Below, in pieces: positions 19,259-29,527 of a stretch of DNA of 64,000 nucleotides. The position numbers and the translations under genes are program-made. Position 1 is the first letter of the stretch. Each line of letters starts with the position of its first letter. The stretch is from Staphylococcus lugdunensis (GTDB lineage: Bacteria > Bacillota > Bacilli > Staphylococcales > Staphylococcaceae), in NCBI RefSeq assembly GCF_002901705.1, contig NZ_PPPV01000012.1, forward strand, positions 527,451 through 591,450, written 5' to 3'. The notes under the pieces are model-generated. The model was not told the origin of the DNA. It was given only the letters and a program-made list of their open reading frames with translations, and ran no database searches.

Positions 19259-19792
19259 CTACCAAAGACTGCGATCACTAGTAGTTACATAGCTCGCCCC
19301 ATTTGACACAGCTTCCTCAATTTCTCTTTTTTCGCTAATCAAACCACCAGCGATAACTTCTGTCTTTGTACTTTGTTTAATTATTTTTACAATTTTACTG
19401 GCAACACCTGGTAATACTTCTACATAATCAGGCTGAACCTTTTGTATTAATCTAATACTTCGATTTAATGCTTGGCTATCAATAATAAATACTCTAAATA
19501 TCGTTGTTTTATTTAATGATTTGGCTTTTTGAATCACTTTTGTTTTGGTAGACACAATACCTTTGGGTTGATAGGTTTGAATAATATATTCACAAGCAAA
19601 TTCATCATGACTCATACCTTTAATCAAATCAACATGAATGTATGCTGAGATATCATGCTGTGCTAATAGTTCCATAACACTTTTCAAATGTCCTATATGC
19701 ATATCTAGAAGGACACAAGATTTATAGTCGGTTTCTGTCAGCTTTTCTAAATCTTTCATATTTCTAATTGCCGGTAAAACATTATCATTCAT
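19259..19792 (-). CDS. glpP: Glycerol-3-phosphate responsive antiterminator
   Basis: RNA-binding regulator of 177 aa that, with glycerol-3-phosphate bound, lets RNA polymerase read through the leader terminators of glpF and glpD. The ATG at 19792 is chosen because AAAGGAC lies 8 bp upstream; a GTG two codons earlier is too close to the site. The TIM-barrel-like fold characteristic of the family is indicated by VLLDMHIGHLKS, IHVDLIKGMSHDE and the phosphate-binding VIAGGLIS near residue 148. It sits upstream of its targets in the same orientation and 14 bp after mutL. Confidence 0.92.
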   Translation of the reverse strand: MNDNVLPAIRNMKDLEKLTETDYKSCVLLDMHIGHLKSVMELLAQHDISAYIHVDLIKGMSHDEFACEYIIQTYQPKGIVSTKTKVIQKAKSLNKTTIFRVFIIDSQALNRSIRLIQKVQPDYVEVLPGVASKIVKIIKQSTKTEVIAGGLISEKREIEEAVSNGASYVTTSDRSLW

Positions 19793-19806
19793 GCGCACTG
19801 TCCTTT

Positions 19807-21720
19807 CTAAACAACTCTTTTAAATAGTTTTTCTAATTCATAATTTGAAAAGTTAATAATAATAGGTCTTCCGTGTGGACATGTAAATGGATCTTCGGCT
19901 TTTCTTAACTGATCAATTAAATCTGCCATTTCATTTATTTTAAGATAGTGATTTGCTTTAATTGACTTCTTACAGCTCATCATAATTGCAGCATCTTCGC
20001 GCAATTTTTTTATATCAATTTTTTTATGTTCTAATACTAACTCAATCATATCTTTAATAATGTCTTCAACATCTGCTTTCGGCAACCATACTGGATAGCT
20101 ATTTACAATATAGTCACTACCTCCAAAATGCTCTAAATGCACGCCTACTTTATCTAACTCCGATTGATATTGGTTTATAATGATTTGTTCATCTTTTGAA
20201 AAATGAAAGGTCATAGGTATAAGTAAATCTTGTACCTCATTAGTAACCTCTCCTATTTTATCTCTAAAATATTCATATTTTATCCGTTCTTGAGCAGCGT
20301 GCTGATCTATCATAAACATGCCATTTTCATTTTGTGCAATAATATAAGTTCCATGTACTTGACCAACAATTTCCATATAAGGGACACGACGCGATGGTGT
20401 CTTACTAACCGTACCTTTAATATCTTCTTGTTCCAATAATGAACTATTGCTAGATGTACTATTTTCTAGCTCAGACAAAAATTCTTTTTGTCGTTCAAAG
20501 TAATCATCATTTGAATTTCGTTTATTATAAGTAGAGTCAACTGGTTGCACTGTTTCCTCATTGAAATCATCAGATGTCGTTGTCTGTTCTAATTCATTTG
20601 AAGCTCGTTCACTAGATGTGTCATTTGAGTTAGTATTTTGTCGTTGTTTCTCAAAATCCATTTGTTGTTGTTCAAATGTATGCAGAACTTTATTCTTTTT
20701 CGGCTTCTCATCCCATTTATTTTGTGGTATTAAAATCCGATCATGGAATGCCTCTCTTATCTTTTCAACGATAAGTTGATACAACTGCTCCTCTTTTGAC
20801 AATCGCACTTCTAATTTTGTGGGATGTACATTAACATCTACTAGTATAGGATCCATTTTAATATTAATATAACAAATTGGATAACGACCAATCATCATCA
20901 ACGTGTGATAACCTTCAACAATCGCTTTATTAAGAATGAAATTTTTAATATAACGACCATTAATAAAGATAGAAATATAATGTTTATTGCTTCTAGAATG
21001 TTCAGGTTTAGCCACGTAACCTTCTATATGGTAATCACTTGTATCACCAGTAATATGAACTAAATCTTTAGCTACTTTCATACCATAAATATCAGCCATA
21101 ACCTCATTTGTTTTTCCAGAACCATTTGTTTGCAACATTATTTTACCATCTGATACTAAAGAAAAACGAATATCTGGATGACTCATTGCCATACGATTCA
21201 CAATATCAGTTATTTTACCCAATTCGGTATATAAACTTTTAATATATTTTAAACGTGCCGGCGTGTTATAAAATAATGACTCGACTTTAACATCTGTACC
21301 TTTTCTAGCTTTCGCAGGCTTTTTATGCACGATTTGACCATTTTCAGCATAAATCTCATGACCTTGTTCGTTATCAGTACACGTCGTTAAAGTAACCTTT
21401 GCAACAGAAGAGATACTTGCTAATGCTTCGCCTCTAAATCCTAATGTTCGTATATGAAACAAATCGTCATCATCATGCAGCTTACTTGTAGCATGTCTAT
21501 GAAACACTAAATTTAAATCGTCGGCCTCTATACCTGAGCCATTATCAACTACACGAATCGACGAGATACCAGATTCTTCAACTTCTACATTAATTTCAGT
21601 TGCATCAGCATCGATTGCATTTTCTAATAATTCTTTTACTACTGAACTAGGTCTCTCAACTACTTCGCCAGCTGCAATTTTATTAGCTAAAGAGGTTTGT
21701 AACTCTTTTATTTTTCCCAT
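19807..21720 (-). CDS. mutL: DNA mismatch repair protein MutL
   Basis: Partner of MutS in mismatch repair. The N-terminal GHKL ATPase (residues 1-330) has [18 protein letters not shown] and [13 protein letters not shown]-rich linker follows (about 345-440). The C-terminal endonuclease domain carries [12 protein letters not shown] near residue 470, the [13 protein letters not shown] segment and CPHGRP, the metal-site motifs of nicking MutL proteins from bacteria without MutH. At 637 aa it is somewhat shorter than the S. aureus protein I remember, the difference probably lying in the linker. GAGGTG lies 7 bp before the ATG, 16 bp downstream of mutS. Confidence 0.96.
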   Translation of the reverse strand: MGKIKELQTSLANKIAAGEVVERPSSVVKELLENAIDADATEINVEVEESGISSIRVVDNGSGIEADDLNLVFHRHATSKLHDDDDLFHIRTLGFRGEALASISSVAKVTLTTCTDNEQGHEIYAENGQIVHKKPAKARKGTDVKVESLFYNTPARLKYIKSLYTELGKITDIVNRMAMSHPDIRFSLVSDGKIMLQTNGSGKTNEVMADIYGMKVAKDLVHITGDTSDYHIEGYVAKPEHSRSNKHYISIFINGRYIKNFILNKAIVEGYHTLMMIGRYPICYINIKMDPILVDVNVHPTKLEVRLSKEEQLYQLIVEKIREAFHDRILIPQNKWDEKPKKNKVLHTFEQQQMDFEKQRQNTNSNDTSSERASNELEQTTTSDDFNEETVQPVDSTYNKRNSNDDYFERQKEFLSELENSTSSNSSLLEQEDIKGTVSKTPSRRVPYMEIVGQVHGTYIIAQNENGMFMIDQHAAQERIKYEYFRDKIGEVTNEVQDLLIPMTFHFSKDEQIIINQYQSELDKVGVHLEHFGGSDYIVNSYPVWLPKADVEDIIKDMIELVLEHKKIDIKKLREDAAIMMSCKKSIKANHYLKINEMADLIDQLRKAEDPFTCPHGRPIIINFSNYELEKLFKRVV

Positions 21721-21736
21721 TTCATTTCACCTCATT

Positions 21737-24346
21737 TTATAACTTTTTTTGTAATTCATTTAGTTTAATTAATGCATCAAGTGGTGTCATATTGGAAATA
21801 TTTAATGTTCTAATTTCAGCTTCAATTTCACTTTCTGTGGTTACATCGTCGAATAAGCTAAAGGTTGTTTGTTCATATGCTGGTTTTACAGCTTGATTTT
21901 CAGAGTCTTTCAGATATGCTGATTGTGATTCTGCAATATATGCATCTTTATTGTCTTGCGACCGTATCTGTGACGATTGCGTCGATTTTTGTTCGAATTG
22001 GTCAAGAATAACTTGTGCTCTTTCAATCACTTCGTTAGGTAAATCTGCTAATTTGGCAACTTGAATACCATAGCTATCATCTACCGCACCATCTTTAACC
22101 TTATGTAAGAAAATAAGTTCTCCTTGGTACTCGTCAGCTGCAACATGCACATTTTTCAAACAGCTTAATTCTTGATCTAGATCTGTTAATTCATGGTAAT
22201 GCGTTGAAAATAGTGTTTTAGCGTGTGATGTTTTTGCGACATACTCTATCATTGATTGAGCTAAAGCTAAGCCATCGTATGTTGATGTGCCACGCCCAAT
22301 TTCATCAAAGATTATTAAACTGTCCGCCGTAGCATAAGTTAATGCTTTTTGTGCTTCTAACATTTCAACCATAAATGTACTCTTACCTGAAACTAAGTCA
22401 TCGGCAGCACCAATACGCGTAAATATTTGATCAAATATTGGTAATGTCGCTTTATCACAAGGAACAAATGAACCCATTTGCGCCATAATACTTATAATAG
22501 CCACTTGTCGCATATATGTTGACTTACCAGACATATTTGGCCCAGTTATCAAATAAATAAAGTTCTCTTTATTTAACAAGCAATCATTAGGGACGTAATC
22601 ATTGTGATCCATCACTCGTTCAACAACAGGATGACGAGAATTTTCTAAATTCAATGTCTTATTCTCGCTAAACTGAGGTCTTGTGTAATTATAGCGTTGT
22701 GCGATTTCGGCAAAGCTTTGTAAACAATCTAATTCCGAAATGATTTTTGCTTGTTGCTGAAGTTTCTCAGTATACGTTTTAATATGCTCGCGTAATTTTA
22801 CAAATAATTGATACTCTAGTTCAACTGCTTTATCTTCAGCCCCAAGTATAATGTCTTCTTTTTCTTTTAATTCATCAGTAATAAATCTTTCTGCATTAGA
22901 AAGTGTTTGTTTACGATAATAACCATAATCAGTCGGATTAAATCCTTGTAAATTTGCTCTTGTAATTTCAATGAAATAACCAAAGACTTTATTAAAACTA
23001 ATTTTTAAAGATTTAATACCTGTTTTTTCTCTTTCTCTAGCTTGTAATTGCGCTAACCAGCTTTTTCCATTTTGAGACGCATCCAAATATTCATCTAACT
23101 GCTGATTAAAACCACGTTTAAATAGTCCACCATCTTTAACAGATATAGGCGGTTCTTCCACAATACTATTTTCCAATACATCTAATAGGTCATCTAAAGG
23201 TTCCAATTTGTCAAATTGCTGACTAAATGTTTGATCCATTTCTAACAATAATTGTTTAATATGTGGGATTTCTGATATGGAATGTTTCAATTGAATTAAA
23301 TCTCGAGCATTAACATTACCGTAACTTACTCGACCAACAAGTCGCTCTACATCATAAACTTGATTCAAATAACCTCTTAATGTATCTCTTTCAATAAAAG
23401 CGTTTATTAGCTGATCAACAGCATTTAAGCGATGCTCTATTTCTTGTTGTTGAATTAAGGGACGATCAATCCATTGCTTTAATCGTCTAGCACCCATCGG
23501 CGTTTTTGTTTCATCCATCAACCACAATAAAGTGCCTTTTTTTGATTTTAATCGAATACTTTCTGTCAATTCTAGATTTCGTTTTGCATAGTAATCCATT
23601 TTCATAAAATCAATTGCAGCATATTCTTTCACATCTTCAATATGAGACAAATCTCTTTTTTGAGTATGGTGAATATAATCTAACAATAATTGTGTTGCTT
23701 CGAACATCAAGGTTTCTTTTTTGGGATTTACCTCATATACGTTTTGAGAAAGTGATTCATTGACTGTAATCGTTTCAGTGGTCAAATTTATTTGTCGCGT
23801 AAGCGCATCAGACAACGCTTGATTAACAACAATTTCATTCGGATTAATCGTAGTTATTTCATTTAACAGTGTCGATGTACCTTCAAATTGTGTTGTCTTC
23901 AATTCACCTGTAGAAACATCACAATAGCTAAGTGCTATTTGATTTTGTCTTTGAATAAAACTCAATATATAATTATTTTGTTTGTCATCCACCCCGCCTT
24001 GCTCCATTACAGTACCAGGTGTGACAATACGTACTACTTCTCTTTTCACCATTCCTTTGGTTTGCTTTGGATCTTCCATCTGTTCACAAATAGCAACTTT
24101 ATATCCATTATTTATCAAAGTTTCAATATAGCTATTTGCCGAATGATACGGTACGCCACACATTGGAATAGGTTTTTCTTTTTTGGCATCTCTTTTCGTT
24201 AAAGTAATTTCAAGAACTCGTGATGCTTCTTTAGCATCATCAAAGAACATTTCATAAAAATCGCCTAATCGAAAGAATAATAAACAATCATTATATTGTG
24301 CTTTTATGTTTAAATATTGTTGCATCATAGGTGTTACATTTGCCAT
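21737..24346 (-). CDS. mutS: DNA mismatch repair protein MutS
   Basis: Recognises mispaired bases and small loops. The protein is 869 aa. The N-terminal mismatch-binding domain contains [16 protein letters not shown], with the Phe-X-Glu motif at FYE. The core and clamp domains follow; the ATPase has Walker [12 protein letters not shown] near residue 600, Walker [13 protein letters not shown] and H-loop [12 protein letters not shown]-terminal region after 800 holds sites for MutL and clamp binding; TTFSLFDD resembles a beta-clamp-binding peptide (Q-x-x-L-F). An extended -10 (TGT-TAAAAT, -10 at 24425-24430) is a possible promoter. It is the first gene of mutS-mutL. Confidence 0.97.
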   Translation of the reverse strand: MANVTPMMQQYLNIKAQYNDCLLFFRLGDFYEMFFDDAKEASRVLEITLTKRDAKKEKPIPMCGVPYHSANSYIETLINNGYKVAICEQMEDPKQTKGMVKREVVRIVTPGTVMEQGGVDDKQNNYILSFIQRQNQIALSYCDVSTGELKTTQFEGTSTLLNEITTINPNEIVVNQALSDALTRQINLTTETITVNESLSQNVYEVNPKKETLMFEATQLLLDYIHHTQKRDLSHIEDVKEYAAIDFMKMDYYAKRNLELTESIRLKSKKGTLLWLMDETKTPMGARRLKQWIDRPLIQQQEIEHRLNAVDQLINAFIERDTLRGYLNQVYDVERLVGRVSYGNVNARDLIQLKHSISEIPHIKQLLLEMDQTFSQQFDKLEPLDDLLDVLENSIVEEPPISVKDGGLFKRGFNQQLDEYLDASQNGKSWLAQLQAREREKTGIKSLKISFNKVFGYFIEITRANLQGFNPTDYGYYRKQTLSNAERFITDELKEKEDIILGAEDKAVELEYQLFVKLREHIKTYTEKLQQQAKIISELDCLQSFAEIAQRYNYTRPQFSENKTLNLENSRHPVVERVMDHNDYVPNDCLLNKENFIYLITGPNMSGKSTYMRQVAIISIMAQMGSFVPCDKATLPIFDQIFTRIGAADDLVSGKSTFMVEMLEAQKALTYATADSLIIFDEIGRGTSTYDGLALAQSMIEYVAKTSHAKTLFSTHYHELTDLDQELSCLKNVHVAADEYQGELIFLHKVKDGAVDDSYGIQVAKLADLPNEVIERAQVILDQFEQKSTQSSQIRSQDNKDAYIAESQSAYLKDSENQAVKPAYEQTTFSLFDDVTTESEIEAEIRTLNISNMTPLDALIKLNELQKKL

Positions 24347-24481
24347 TTATTATTCACAACCTTATTTCTTTTTACTTTTTGATTTATATTATTATTAAAA
24401 TTATTTGCCTTCGTTAACTTATATATTTTAACATAACTATAAACAAGTCGCCTATTGATATTATCTTTTAAAGTTTAACAT

Positions 24482-24528
24482 AAAAAAACATTGACTTTTG
24501 CAGCTATAAACGCATAAGTCAATGTTTT
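24482..24528 (-). terminator. Terminator of miaB-ymcA-thiW
   Basis: AACATTGACTT pairs with AAGTCAATGTT around a GC-closed loop, followed by seven T on the minus strand (24482-24488). It begins 5 bp after the thiW stop codon. Confidence 0.88.
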
Positions 24529-24533
24529 AGGCT

Positions 24534-25022
24534 CTACTTAAAGCGATCAAGTAAACCTCGTTTTTTTAAAATAATCAATAATATATAGCTTATTACTGCA
24601 CCAATCACACTAGAAACAATAAAAGCTAACATTAATGGTTTAACAACAAAATTGTGAAATCCTAATATCCAAGCCATTGGTATACACATCAAACTACCAA
24701 TAATACCCGTACCAATAACTTCTCCAATAGCAGCTATAAAGATATGTTTTTTATACATATAAAATAAACTTGCTAAAAACACACCAATCATGCTACCTGG
24801 AAATGCAAAGAAGCTACCTGTATTAAATGTGATTCTGATAATTGATGAGATAAGTGCTTGTGCTAAGCCATACCATGGTCCAACAAATACTGCACATAAA
24901 ACATTGATAAAATGCTGTACTGGTGCTGCTTTGATTGGTCCTACCGGTATAACAATGATACTGCTTAAGACAACGTTAATGGCAATAAGTATGGCAGTCA
25001 CAGTTAACTTCTTTGTGTTCAT
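24534..25022 (-). CDS. thiW: ThiW-family membrane transporter subunit (energy-coupling factor S component)
   Basis: Small hydrophobic protein of 162 aa with about five membrane helices. The family is the substrate-binding S component thought to import a thiamine precursor, working with the shared ECF ATPase/EcfT module encoded elsewhere. Visible family features are the N-terminal KLTVTAILIAINVVLS, the GPIKAAPVQHFINVL segment and the GSFFAFPGSMIG loop. AAAGGATT is 8 bp before the ATG. It lies 18 bp after ymcA with no promoter or riboswitch of its own that I can see, so it seems to be expressed from the miaB promoter. Substrate assignment rests on family membership. Confidence 0.8.
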   Translation of the reverse strand: MNTKKLTVTAILIAINVVLSSIIVIPVGPIKAAPVQHFINVLCAVFVGPWYGLAQALISSIIRITFNTGSFFAFPGSMIGVFLASLFYMYKKHIFIAAIGEVIGTGIIGSLMCIPMAWILGFHNFVVKPLMLAFIVSSVIGAVISYILLIILKKRGLLDRFK

Positions 25023-25040
25023 GAAATTACAATCCTTTCA

Positions 25041-25409
25041 CTATTGATTACTATGTTCATCAGTATGATGTTCATTTAATCTATTTTCCATTGTGCTAAT
25101 CATCAATTGTAGAAATTCATTAGCTTCAAATTGCGCGCTTTTAAATTCATCTACAATAGGCAAATGATTAATTTCTGCTTCAAGATGATTAATTTCATCT
25201 TCTGATTGTTCAAACGCATGTTGTTTACCATAATTCTGAAAGTTGACCGATTGCTTTTGTTGCTTTTTAAGCTGATTCATCTTTGTTGCAATCGTCTTAT
25301 TTTGATGAATTTGTTGTTCGACACGCTGATAGGTTTGGATAATATCCAATTTTTCAATATTCTTTGTTATCCCATCGGCATACGTTAAAATATCTTTTTT
25401 TGAATACAT
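25041..25409 (-). CDS. ymcA: YlbF/YmcA-family protein RicA
   Basis: Member of the YlbF/YmcA family, 122 aa, almost entirely helical. In B. subtilis RicA joins RicF and RicT in a complex that guides RNase Y on polycistronic mRNAs and affects biofilm, competence and sporulation; rny is present in this window. The start codon directly follows the miaB stop (25409/25410), implying coupling; the ribosome binding site is weak (GGTG about 8 bp before). The middle third is rich in E, Q and K with heptad character. The protein contains no cysteine, which matters for claims that this complex binds iron-sulfur clusters. Confidence 0.85.
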   Translation of the reverse strand: MYSKKDILTYADGITKNIEKLDIIQTYQRVEQQIHQNKTIATKMNQLKKQQKQSVNFQNYGKQHAFEQSEDEINHLEAEINHLPIVDEFKSAQFEANEFLQLMISTMENRLNEHHTDEHSNQ

Positions 25410-26954
25410 TTAAGGCGTCACCAACGTTTGTTGAGTGAATCTAACAAAGGTACCATTTAATGAATATTGTTTAGCTTCATCAATTTTCACTTCTACTAAT
25501 TGACCAATCGCTTCTTTAGGACCTTTAAAATTCACTAATTTATTTTTACCAGTATATCCAGCTAGTACTGTGTCATCTTTTTTACTTGTGCCTTCACATA
25601 ATACAGTCACAGTTGTGTTTTCATAATGGCTCATAGCTTGTTGTGAATACTGTCCAACCTTTTGATTTAAACGTTGTAATCGTTGTTTTTTCACTTCTAG
25701 CGGTACATTATCTTTCATTTTAGCAGCTGGTGTACCATCGCGCTGCGAGTATAAATACGTATAAGCATGTTCGAAAGCCACTTCATCGTATAGTGTTAAC
25801 GTTTCTTCAAATTGATCTTCTGTTTCGTTAGGGTAGCCAACAATGATATCAGTTGTTAAAGCAATATTCGGAATAGCCGCTTTAATCTTTGATACTAATT
25901 CTAAATAACTTTCACGCGTATATTTACGCCCCATAATTTTTAACACTGCATTATTTCCTGATTGAACCGGAAGATGAATATGTGGCACAATATTACCACC
26001 TTGCGCAATCACTTGTATCATTCTGTCAGTAAAATCCCATGGATGACTTGTTGTAAATCTAACTCTAGGAATATCAATTTTAGAAATAGCTTCAAGTAAG
26101 TCGCCAAGCTCATAATCTATATCTTCAATATCTTTCCCATAAGAGTTAACATTTTGACCTAATAACGTGATTTCTTGATAACCTTCACGTGCAAGTTCTT
26201 TGACTTCCGCAATAATATCTTCTGGTCTACGACTACGTTCTTTTCCTCTTGTGAAAGGAACAATACAATACGTACAAAACTTATCACAACCATACATGAT
26301 ATTCACCCATGCTTTAATATTGCCTTCTCTCACTTTCGGCAAGTTTTCAATGATGTCCCCCTCTTTGGACCACACATCAACAACCATTGCTTTAGACATA
26401 TATGCCTCTTCAAGAATTTCTGGCAATTTATGGATATTATGTGTGCCAAAAATCATATCGACATTTTGATATGACTTTAAAATTTTATTGACTACTGATT
26501 CTTCTTGCGACATACAACCACAAACACCAATTAGGCAATCAGGTCTATTTTTCTTTAGGTGTTTTAAATTTCCAATCTCACTAAACACCTTATTCTCGGC
26601 ATTTTCACGGATAGCACAAGTGTTTATAAGTATGACATCTGCTTCTTGAATATCAGAGGTGGATTGATAACCTAGTGCTTCTAAAATACCGGCCATTACT
26701 TCTGTATCGTGCGCATTCATCTGACAACCATATGTTTTAATTAAAAATGTACGTCCTTGACCGATATTGCGATATTTATCCTCTATCTGAAAATCTCGAT
26801 TATATTGTACTTGTTGTTTCCCACGTTTTTTAGCTTCTTTTAAACTAGGCGGCTGATAAACCGTCTCAAAGTACTTGCTATAATCTTTTTCTTCTTTTTT
26901 ATTACGTTCACTTAAAATATCTATCGTACCAGCTTTTCTTTGCTCTTCATTCAC
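25410..26954 (-). CDS. miaB: tRNA-2-methylthio-N6-dimethylallyladenosine synthase
   Basis: Radical SAM methylthiotransferase of 514 aa acting on the i6A37 made by MiaA. The N-terminal domain, with [12 protein letters not shown] near residue 75 and two further conserved cysteines (NTCAIREN and VCGCMSQEE), binds one cluster. The radical SAM motif CDKFCTYC near residue 224 binds the second. A TRAM RNA-binding domain ends the protein (about 445-510). A disordered N-terminal extension of about 65 residues matches other Firmicutes. Translation begins at a GTG (26954) 8 bp after AAGGA. It leads the miaB-ymcA-thiW operon from a good promoter. Confidence 0.96.
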   Translation of the reverse strand: MNEEQRKAGTIDILSERNKKEEKDYSKYFETVYQPPSLKEAKKRGKQQVQYNRDFQIEDKYRNIGQGRTFLIKTYGCQMNAHDTEVMAGILEALGYQSTSDIQEADVILINTCAIRENAENKVFSEIGNLKHLKKNRPDCLIGVCGCMSQEESVVNKILKSYQNVDMIFGTHNIHKLPEILEEAYMSKAMVVDVWSKEGDIIENLPKVREGNIKAWVNIMYGCDKFCTYCIVPFTRGKERSRRPEDIIAEVKELAREGYQEITLLGQNVNSYGKDIEDIDYELGDLLEAISKIDIPRVRFTTSHPWDFTDRMIQVIAQGGNIVPHIHLPVQSGNNAVLKIMGRKYTRESYLELVSKIKAAIPNIALTTDIIVGYPNETEDQFEETLTLYDEVAFEHAYTYLYSQRDGTPAAKMKDNVPLEVKKQRLQRLNQKVGQYSQQAMSHYENTTVTVLCEGTSKKDDTVLAGYTGKNKLVNFKGPKEAIGQLVEVKIDEAKQYSLNGTFVRFTQQTLVTP

Positions 26955-26994
26955 TTAAAAAATCCTTTCCATATGCCCTTTTTATCATTATTCC

Positions 26995-27023
26995 ATTATA
27001 TTAAATTTAGCTATAAAGTGCAA
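26995..27023 (-). promoter_or_regulatory. Promoter of miaB-ymcA-thiW
   Basis: Minus-strand -35 TTGCAC (27018-27023), 17 bp spacer and perfect -10 TATAAT (26995-27000), 41 bp before the GTG start. Confidence 0.8.
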
Positions 27024-27061
27024 AATGCCTTCATTCTGAATTTTAAAGACATCTTTATTAT

Positions 27062-27113
27062 AAAAAAATTAGGGCAAGAAAAAGGTCAATACATTGTCCT
27101 TTAAGCTTACCCC
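27062..27113 (-). terminator. Terminator of the 27.1-28.1 kb gene pair
   Basis: GGGTAAG pairs with CTTGCCC, with an inner AAGG/CCTT stem, followed on the minus strand by seven T (27062-27068). It lies 27 bp after the stop of the thiamine-binding-type gene. Confidence 0.75.
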
Positions 27114-27140
27114 ATCACTATTTATTATTTAAATCGTAGC

Positions 27141-27434
27141 TTATCCATCATATTTTCCTGTTAAAGTTTCAATCGAAATACCTTCGGGTACATGATAAAA
27201 CTTAACTTGGCTAATAATACTTGAACATTCTAATTCAACCATTCTCTCGTTCAATTTTTGAATGAGAATTAAACAAGCACTCATTTCACCTTGTACTGTT
27301 GTTTCAAGCGGACCTACTCGATAATGCAGTCCAGATTGTTCTATCAATTTAATAGCTTCGTCAACATATGGGATTACATCATCATTTTGTGGTGTCTTTG
27401 GTATAATTTGAATACTCATTAATGTATCTTGCAT
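27141..27434 (-). CDS. Thiamine-binding protein family (MTH1187/YqgV-like)
   Basis: Small protein of 97 aa of the Thiamine_BP family (MTH1187, YkoF/YqgV-like, ferredoxin-like fold). The family pattern is clear: SIQIIPKTP at the start, GLHYRVGPLETTVQGEM in the middle, and a C-terminal strand ISQVKFYHVP. The start at 27434 is chosen since GAGGTG lies 6 bp upstream; the preceding ATG is only 3 bp away. Members bind thiamine-like ligands and oligomerise, but physiological roles are uncertain. It follows the poly-gamma-glutamate hydrolase-like gene by about 57 bp and may be cotranscribed. Confidence 0.75.
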   Translation of the reverse strand: MQDTLMSIQIIPKTPQNDDVIPYVDEAIKLIEQSGLHYRVGPLETTVQGEMSACLILIQKLNERMVELECSSIISQVKFYHVPEGISIETLTGKYDG

Positions 27435-27491
27435 CATTATCACCTCGAAAAAATTGTTCTTTATGTTCATCATATCATTTTTATCTTATAT

Positions 27492-28115
27492 TTAGTTAAC
27501 TTGAGATGTTGATTCTACAATTGCTTGTGCTATCTGATACATTAAGTTACTCCAATTATCTTTATTAGTTCGATTGTGATAGCCGTATTTTCCATTTTTA
27601 AATAATTGTTTTCTGAGTGCCGATGTTAATTCTAGTTGTACACCCGCACCAAGTTGATTACAATTAACAATATTATTTGATTGTTTGCCTGACATGTTGC
27701 TTGGGGCATGCGCCACTTTTATACCTATTTGTTTCAGACTATTGCTTATTTTTTTACTCAGCAGTTCATCTTTACCTCCAATATAGACTATTGGACTTTC
27801 ACCTTTACATCCATGTATAGCAATTGTTCTTTCACTCCGTTTTACAAGATCTATCGCTATTTTATTATCATAATGAATTGAAGTCACATGCAGTTCTTGA
27901 TTCCCCTTACTTCTCATTCCATTAAAAACAAAGTAATTATAGTTACCTTCTTTGGCTATCAGTTTTGTTAACTCTGTAGTTGCTGGCTCAATTCCGCCAC
28001 CATGTGGGGCAATAATAACCACTTGACTGTGATTATCTTCCGTTTCAATCTTCCAATCTTGATGTTCAGCTGTTTGTTGTTCCAATGTCTCCATCGTTTT
28101 AAATTTATCCATCAT
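27492..28115 (-). CDS. Poly-gamma-glutamate hydrolase family protein (PghP/YjqB-like)
   Basis: Zinc peptidase-like protein of 207 aa in the family of the phage poly-gamma-glutamate hydrolase PghP (also called DUF867, YjqB). Likely metal ligands and catalytic residues are H38 and E43 in APHGGGIEPATTEL, H101 in AIHGCKG and E162 in VQLELTS. No signal peptide is seen, so it looks cytoplasmic, which is odd for a capsule-degrading enzyme. AAGGAG is 6 bp before the first ATG. It stands beside a block of degenerate repeats. Members occur in phages and in chromosomes; actual substrate here is unknown. Confidence 0.78.
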   Translation of the reverse strand: MMDKFKTMETLEQQTAEHQDWKIETEDNHSQVVIIAPHGGGIEPATTELTKLIAKEGNYNYFVFNGMRSKGNQELHVTSIHYDNKIAIDLVKRSERTIAIHGCKGESPIVYIGGKDELLSKKISNSLKQIGIKVAHAPSNMSGKQSNNIVNCNQLGAGVQLELTSALRKQLFKNGKYGYHNRTNKDNWSNLMYQIAQAIVESTSQVN

Positions 28116-28218
28116 ACATCACTCCTTTATACAACTTATATTTCATATTACCTATTTTAGAAGTTATAAAAGTGATTTACAGAAAATAAATAAAATTTCA
28201 ATTTATTAAAAATAAACA

Positions 28219-28580
28219 GCAGAGACATAATCCAAAATAATAGAACCTCAAACATGATTATTATGTTCGAGGCTCTTAACTATATATTGACAATAGTAGA
28301 CTAAATTGAAAATGCACTGATACCCAGCTTTTTCTATCCTAGTCAACCTTGACTGGGTGGAAATAAGAACTCAAAATGAATGCTGTCCCGCTTCCTTATT
28401 TTATATTTAATACTCTATGTTGTATGGCTTCGCGTCTTTAGGATTCTATATCAGTCACACTGGCTTGCTTTGTTAGAAAAAACTGTTCTAGCCAGTTACG
28501 CTGTGCTTGGATCCCAACAAAGGGAAATACAACAACCATTTCTACAATTAACATATGTTGCAATCAATATGCGTTAACAA
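28219..28580. repeat. Mosaic of degenerate staphylococcal intergenic repeats
   Basis: The 545-bp gap between the PghP-like gene and korB holds no credible ORF. Modules in order: a hairpin AGAACCTC-a-AACAT / ATGTT-c-GAGGCTCT (28242-28276); ACCCAG...CTGGGT with inner AGTCAA/TTGACT (28322-28358); a segment reading AATACTCTATGTTGTATGGC then TTCGC (about 28411); and a TTGGATCCCAACAAAG element (about 28508). Each resembles an interspersed element often seen between staphylococcal genes. The 8.8 kb region holds a piece of the same family as the third module. Assignments are from memory. Confidence 0.55.
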
Positions 28581-28660
28581 AAATTGGGAAAATAATATTA
28601 CCTTATTGTTCAGGATTACTTATACCCTAGACACTTAATGGCCTAGCCTTTTATAAACTA

Positions 28661-29527
28661 CTATACAAATTGCTCTGTTAGAGTGTTAAATACTTCTTCC
28701 GGTAACTGCAAATCTCTTTTAGCCAATGGCGTATCTTCTAACTCTACGATTTGCGACTCATAAGACGGAGTTGAAGTATCTTGATACACTATTCCTTTTA
28801 CTAAAGATTCATGTTCAATGACTGTTTTCATAGCTAATTGCTTATCCGATGTATCATAATCAGTGATATCTTCTATATTTGTCAAATGTTCTTTAAACCA
28901 ATCATATGTGTTCACTTTATTATATGTTACGCAAGGTGAGAAAACATTTACAAATGAAAATCCATCATGATTAATTGCATCTTCAATCATTTTTGTTAAA
29001 GCTTTAATATCGCTGGAAAATCCTTGAGCGACGAAGGTTGCACCTGAAGATAGCGCTAACTCTAATGGCGCAACATTTTTTTCTATATTGCCTTTAGGTG
29101 TTGATTTCGTAACAAAACCAACAGCTGAAGAAGGTGAAGTTTGTCCTTTTGTTAAGCCATAAATTTGATTGTCCATAACGATATAAGTCAAATTCATATT
29201 TCTTCTTAATGCGTGGATCGTATGCCCCATACCTATCGCATAGCCATCTCCATCCCCACCTGATGCAATAACAGTTAAATCTTTATTTGCCATTTTTACA
29301 CCTTGAGCTAAAGGTAATGCTCTACCATGAATAGCATGAACACCATAAGAATTTACATAACCCGATAAACGTCCGGAACAGCCTATACCTGTAATTATGG
29401 CTACTTCTTCTGGCTCTAATCCTACATTGGCAGCAGCTTTTTGAATGGCTGCTTGTACTGAGAAATCACCACAACCTGGGCACCAATTTGGTTTGACGCT
29501 ATTTCTAAAATCTTTAAATGTAGCCAA
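28661..29527 (-). CDS. korB: 2-oxoacid:ferredoxin oxidoreductase beta subunit
   Basis: TPP-binding subunit of 288 aa. CPGCGDFSVQ near residues 17-26 supplies cluster cysteines, with further cysteines in GIGCSGR and FSPCVTYN; the TPP-magnesium motif is GGDGDGYAIGMGH followed by MDNQIYGLTKGQ. The enzyme decarboxylates a 2-oxoacid, most often 2-oxoglutarate, and reduces ferredoxin. The frame abuts korA exactly (29527/29528), so the two are cotranslated. No delta (ferredoxin-like) subunit gene is adjacent, as in other two-subunit enzymes of aerobes. The 2-oxoglutarate preference is inference. Confidence 0.9.
   Translation of the reverse strand: MATFKDFRNSVKPNWCPGCGDFSVQAAIQKAAANVGLEPEEVAIITGIGCSGRLSGYVNSYGVHAIHGRALPLAQGVKMANKDLTVIASGGDGDGYAIGMGHTIHALRRNMNLTYIVMDNQIYGLTKGQTSPSSAVGFVTKSTPKGNIEKNVAPLELALSSGATFVAQGFSSDIKALTKMIEDAINHDGFSFVNVFSPCVTYNKVNTYDWFKEHLTNIEDITDYDTSDKQLAMKTVIEHESLVKGIVYQDTSTPSYESQIVELEDTPLAKRDLQLPEEVFNTLTEQFV

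Noticed and set aside
28380-28577. 65-codon plus-strand frame in the korB gap
   Set aside because: It lies wholly within the degenerate repeat mosaic and has no ribosome binding site or domain-like sequence.
28624-28650. CTAG-containing inverted repeat after korB as a terminator
   Set aside because: CTAG is self-complementary and the flanking pairing is poor, with no T tract.
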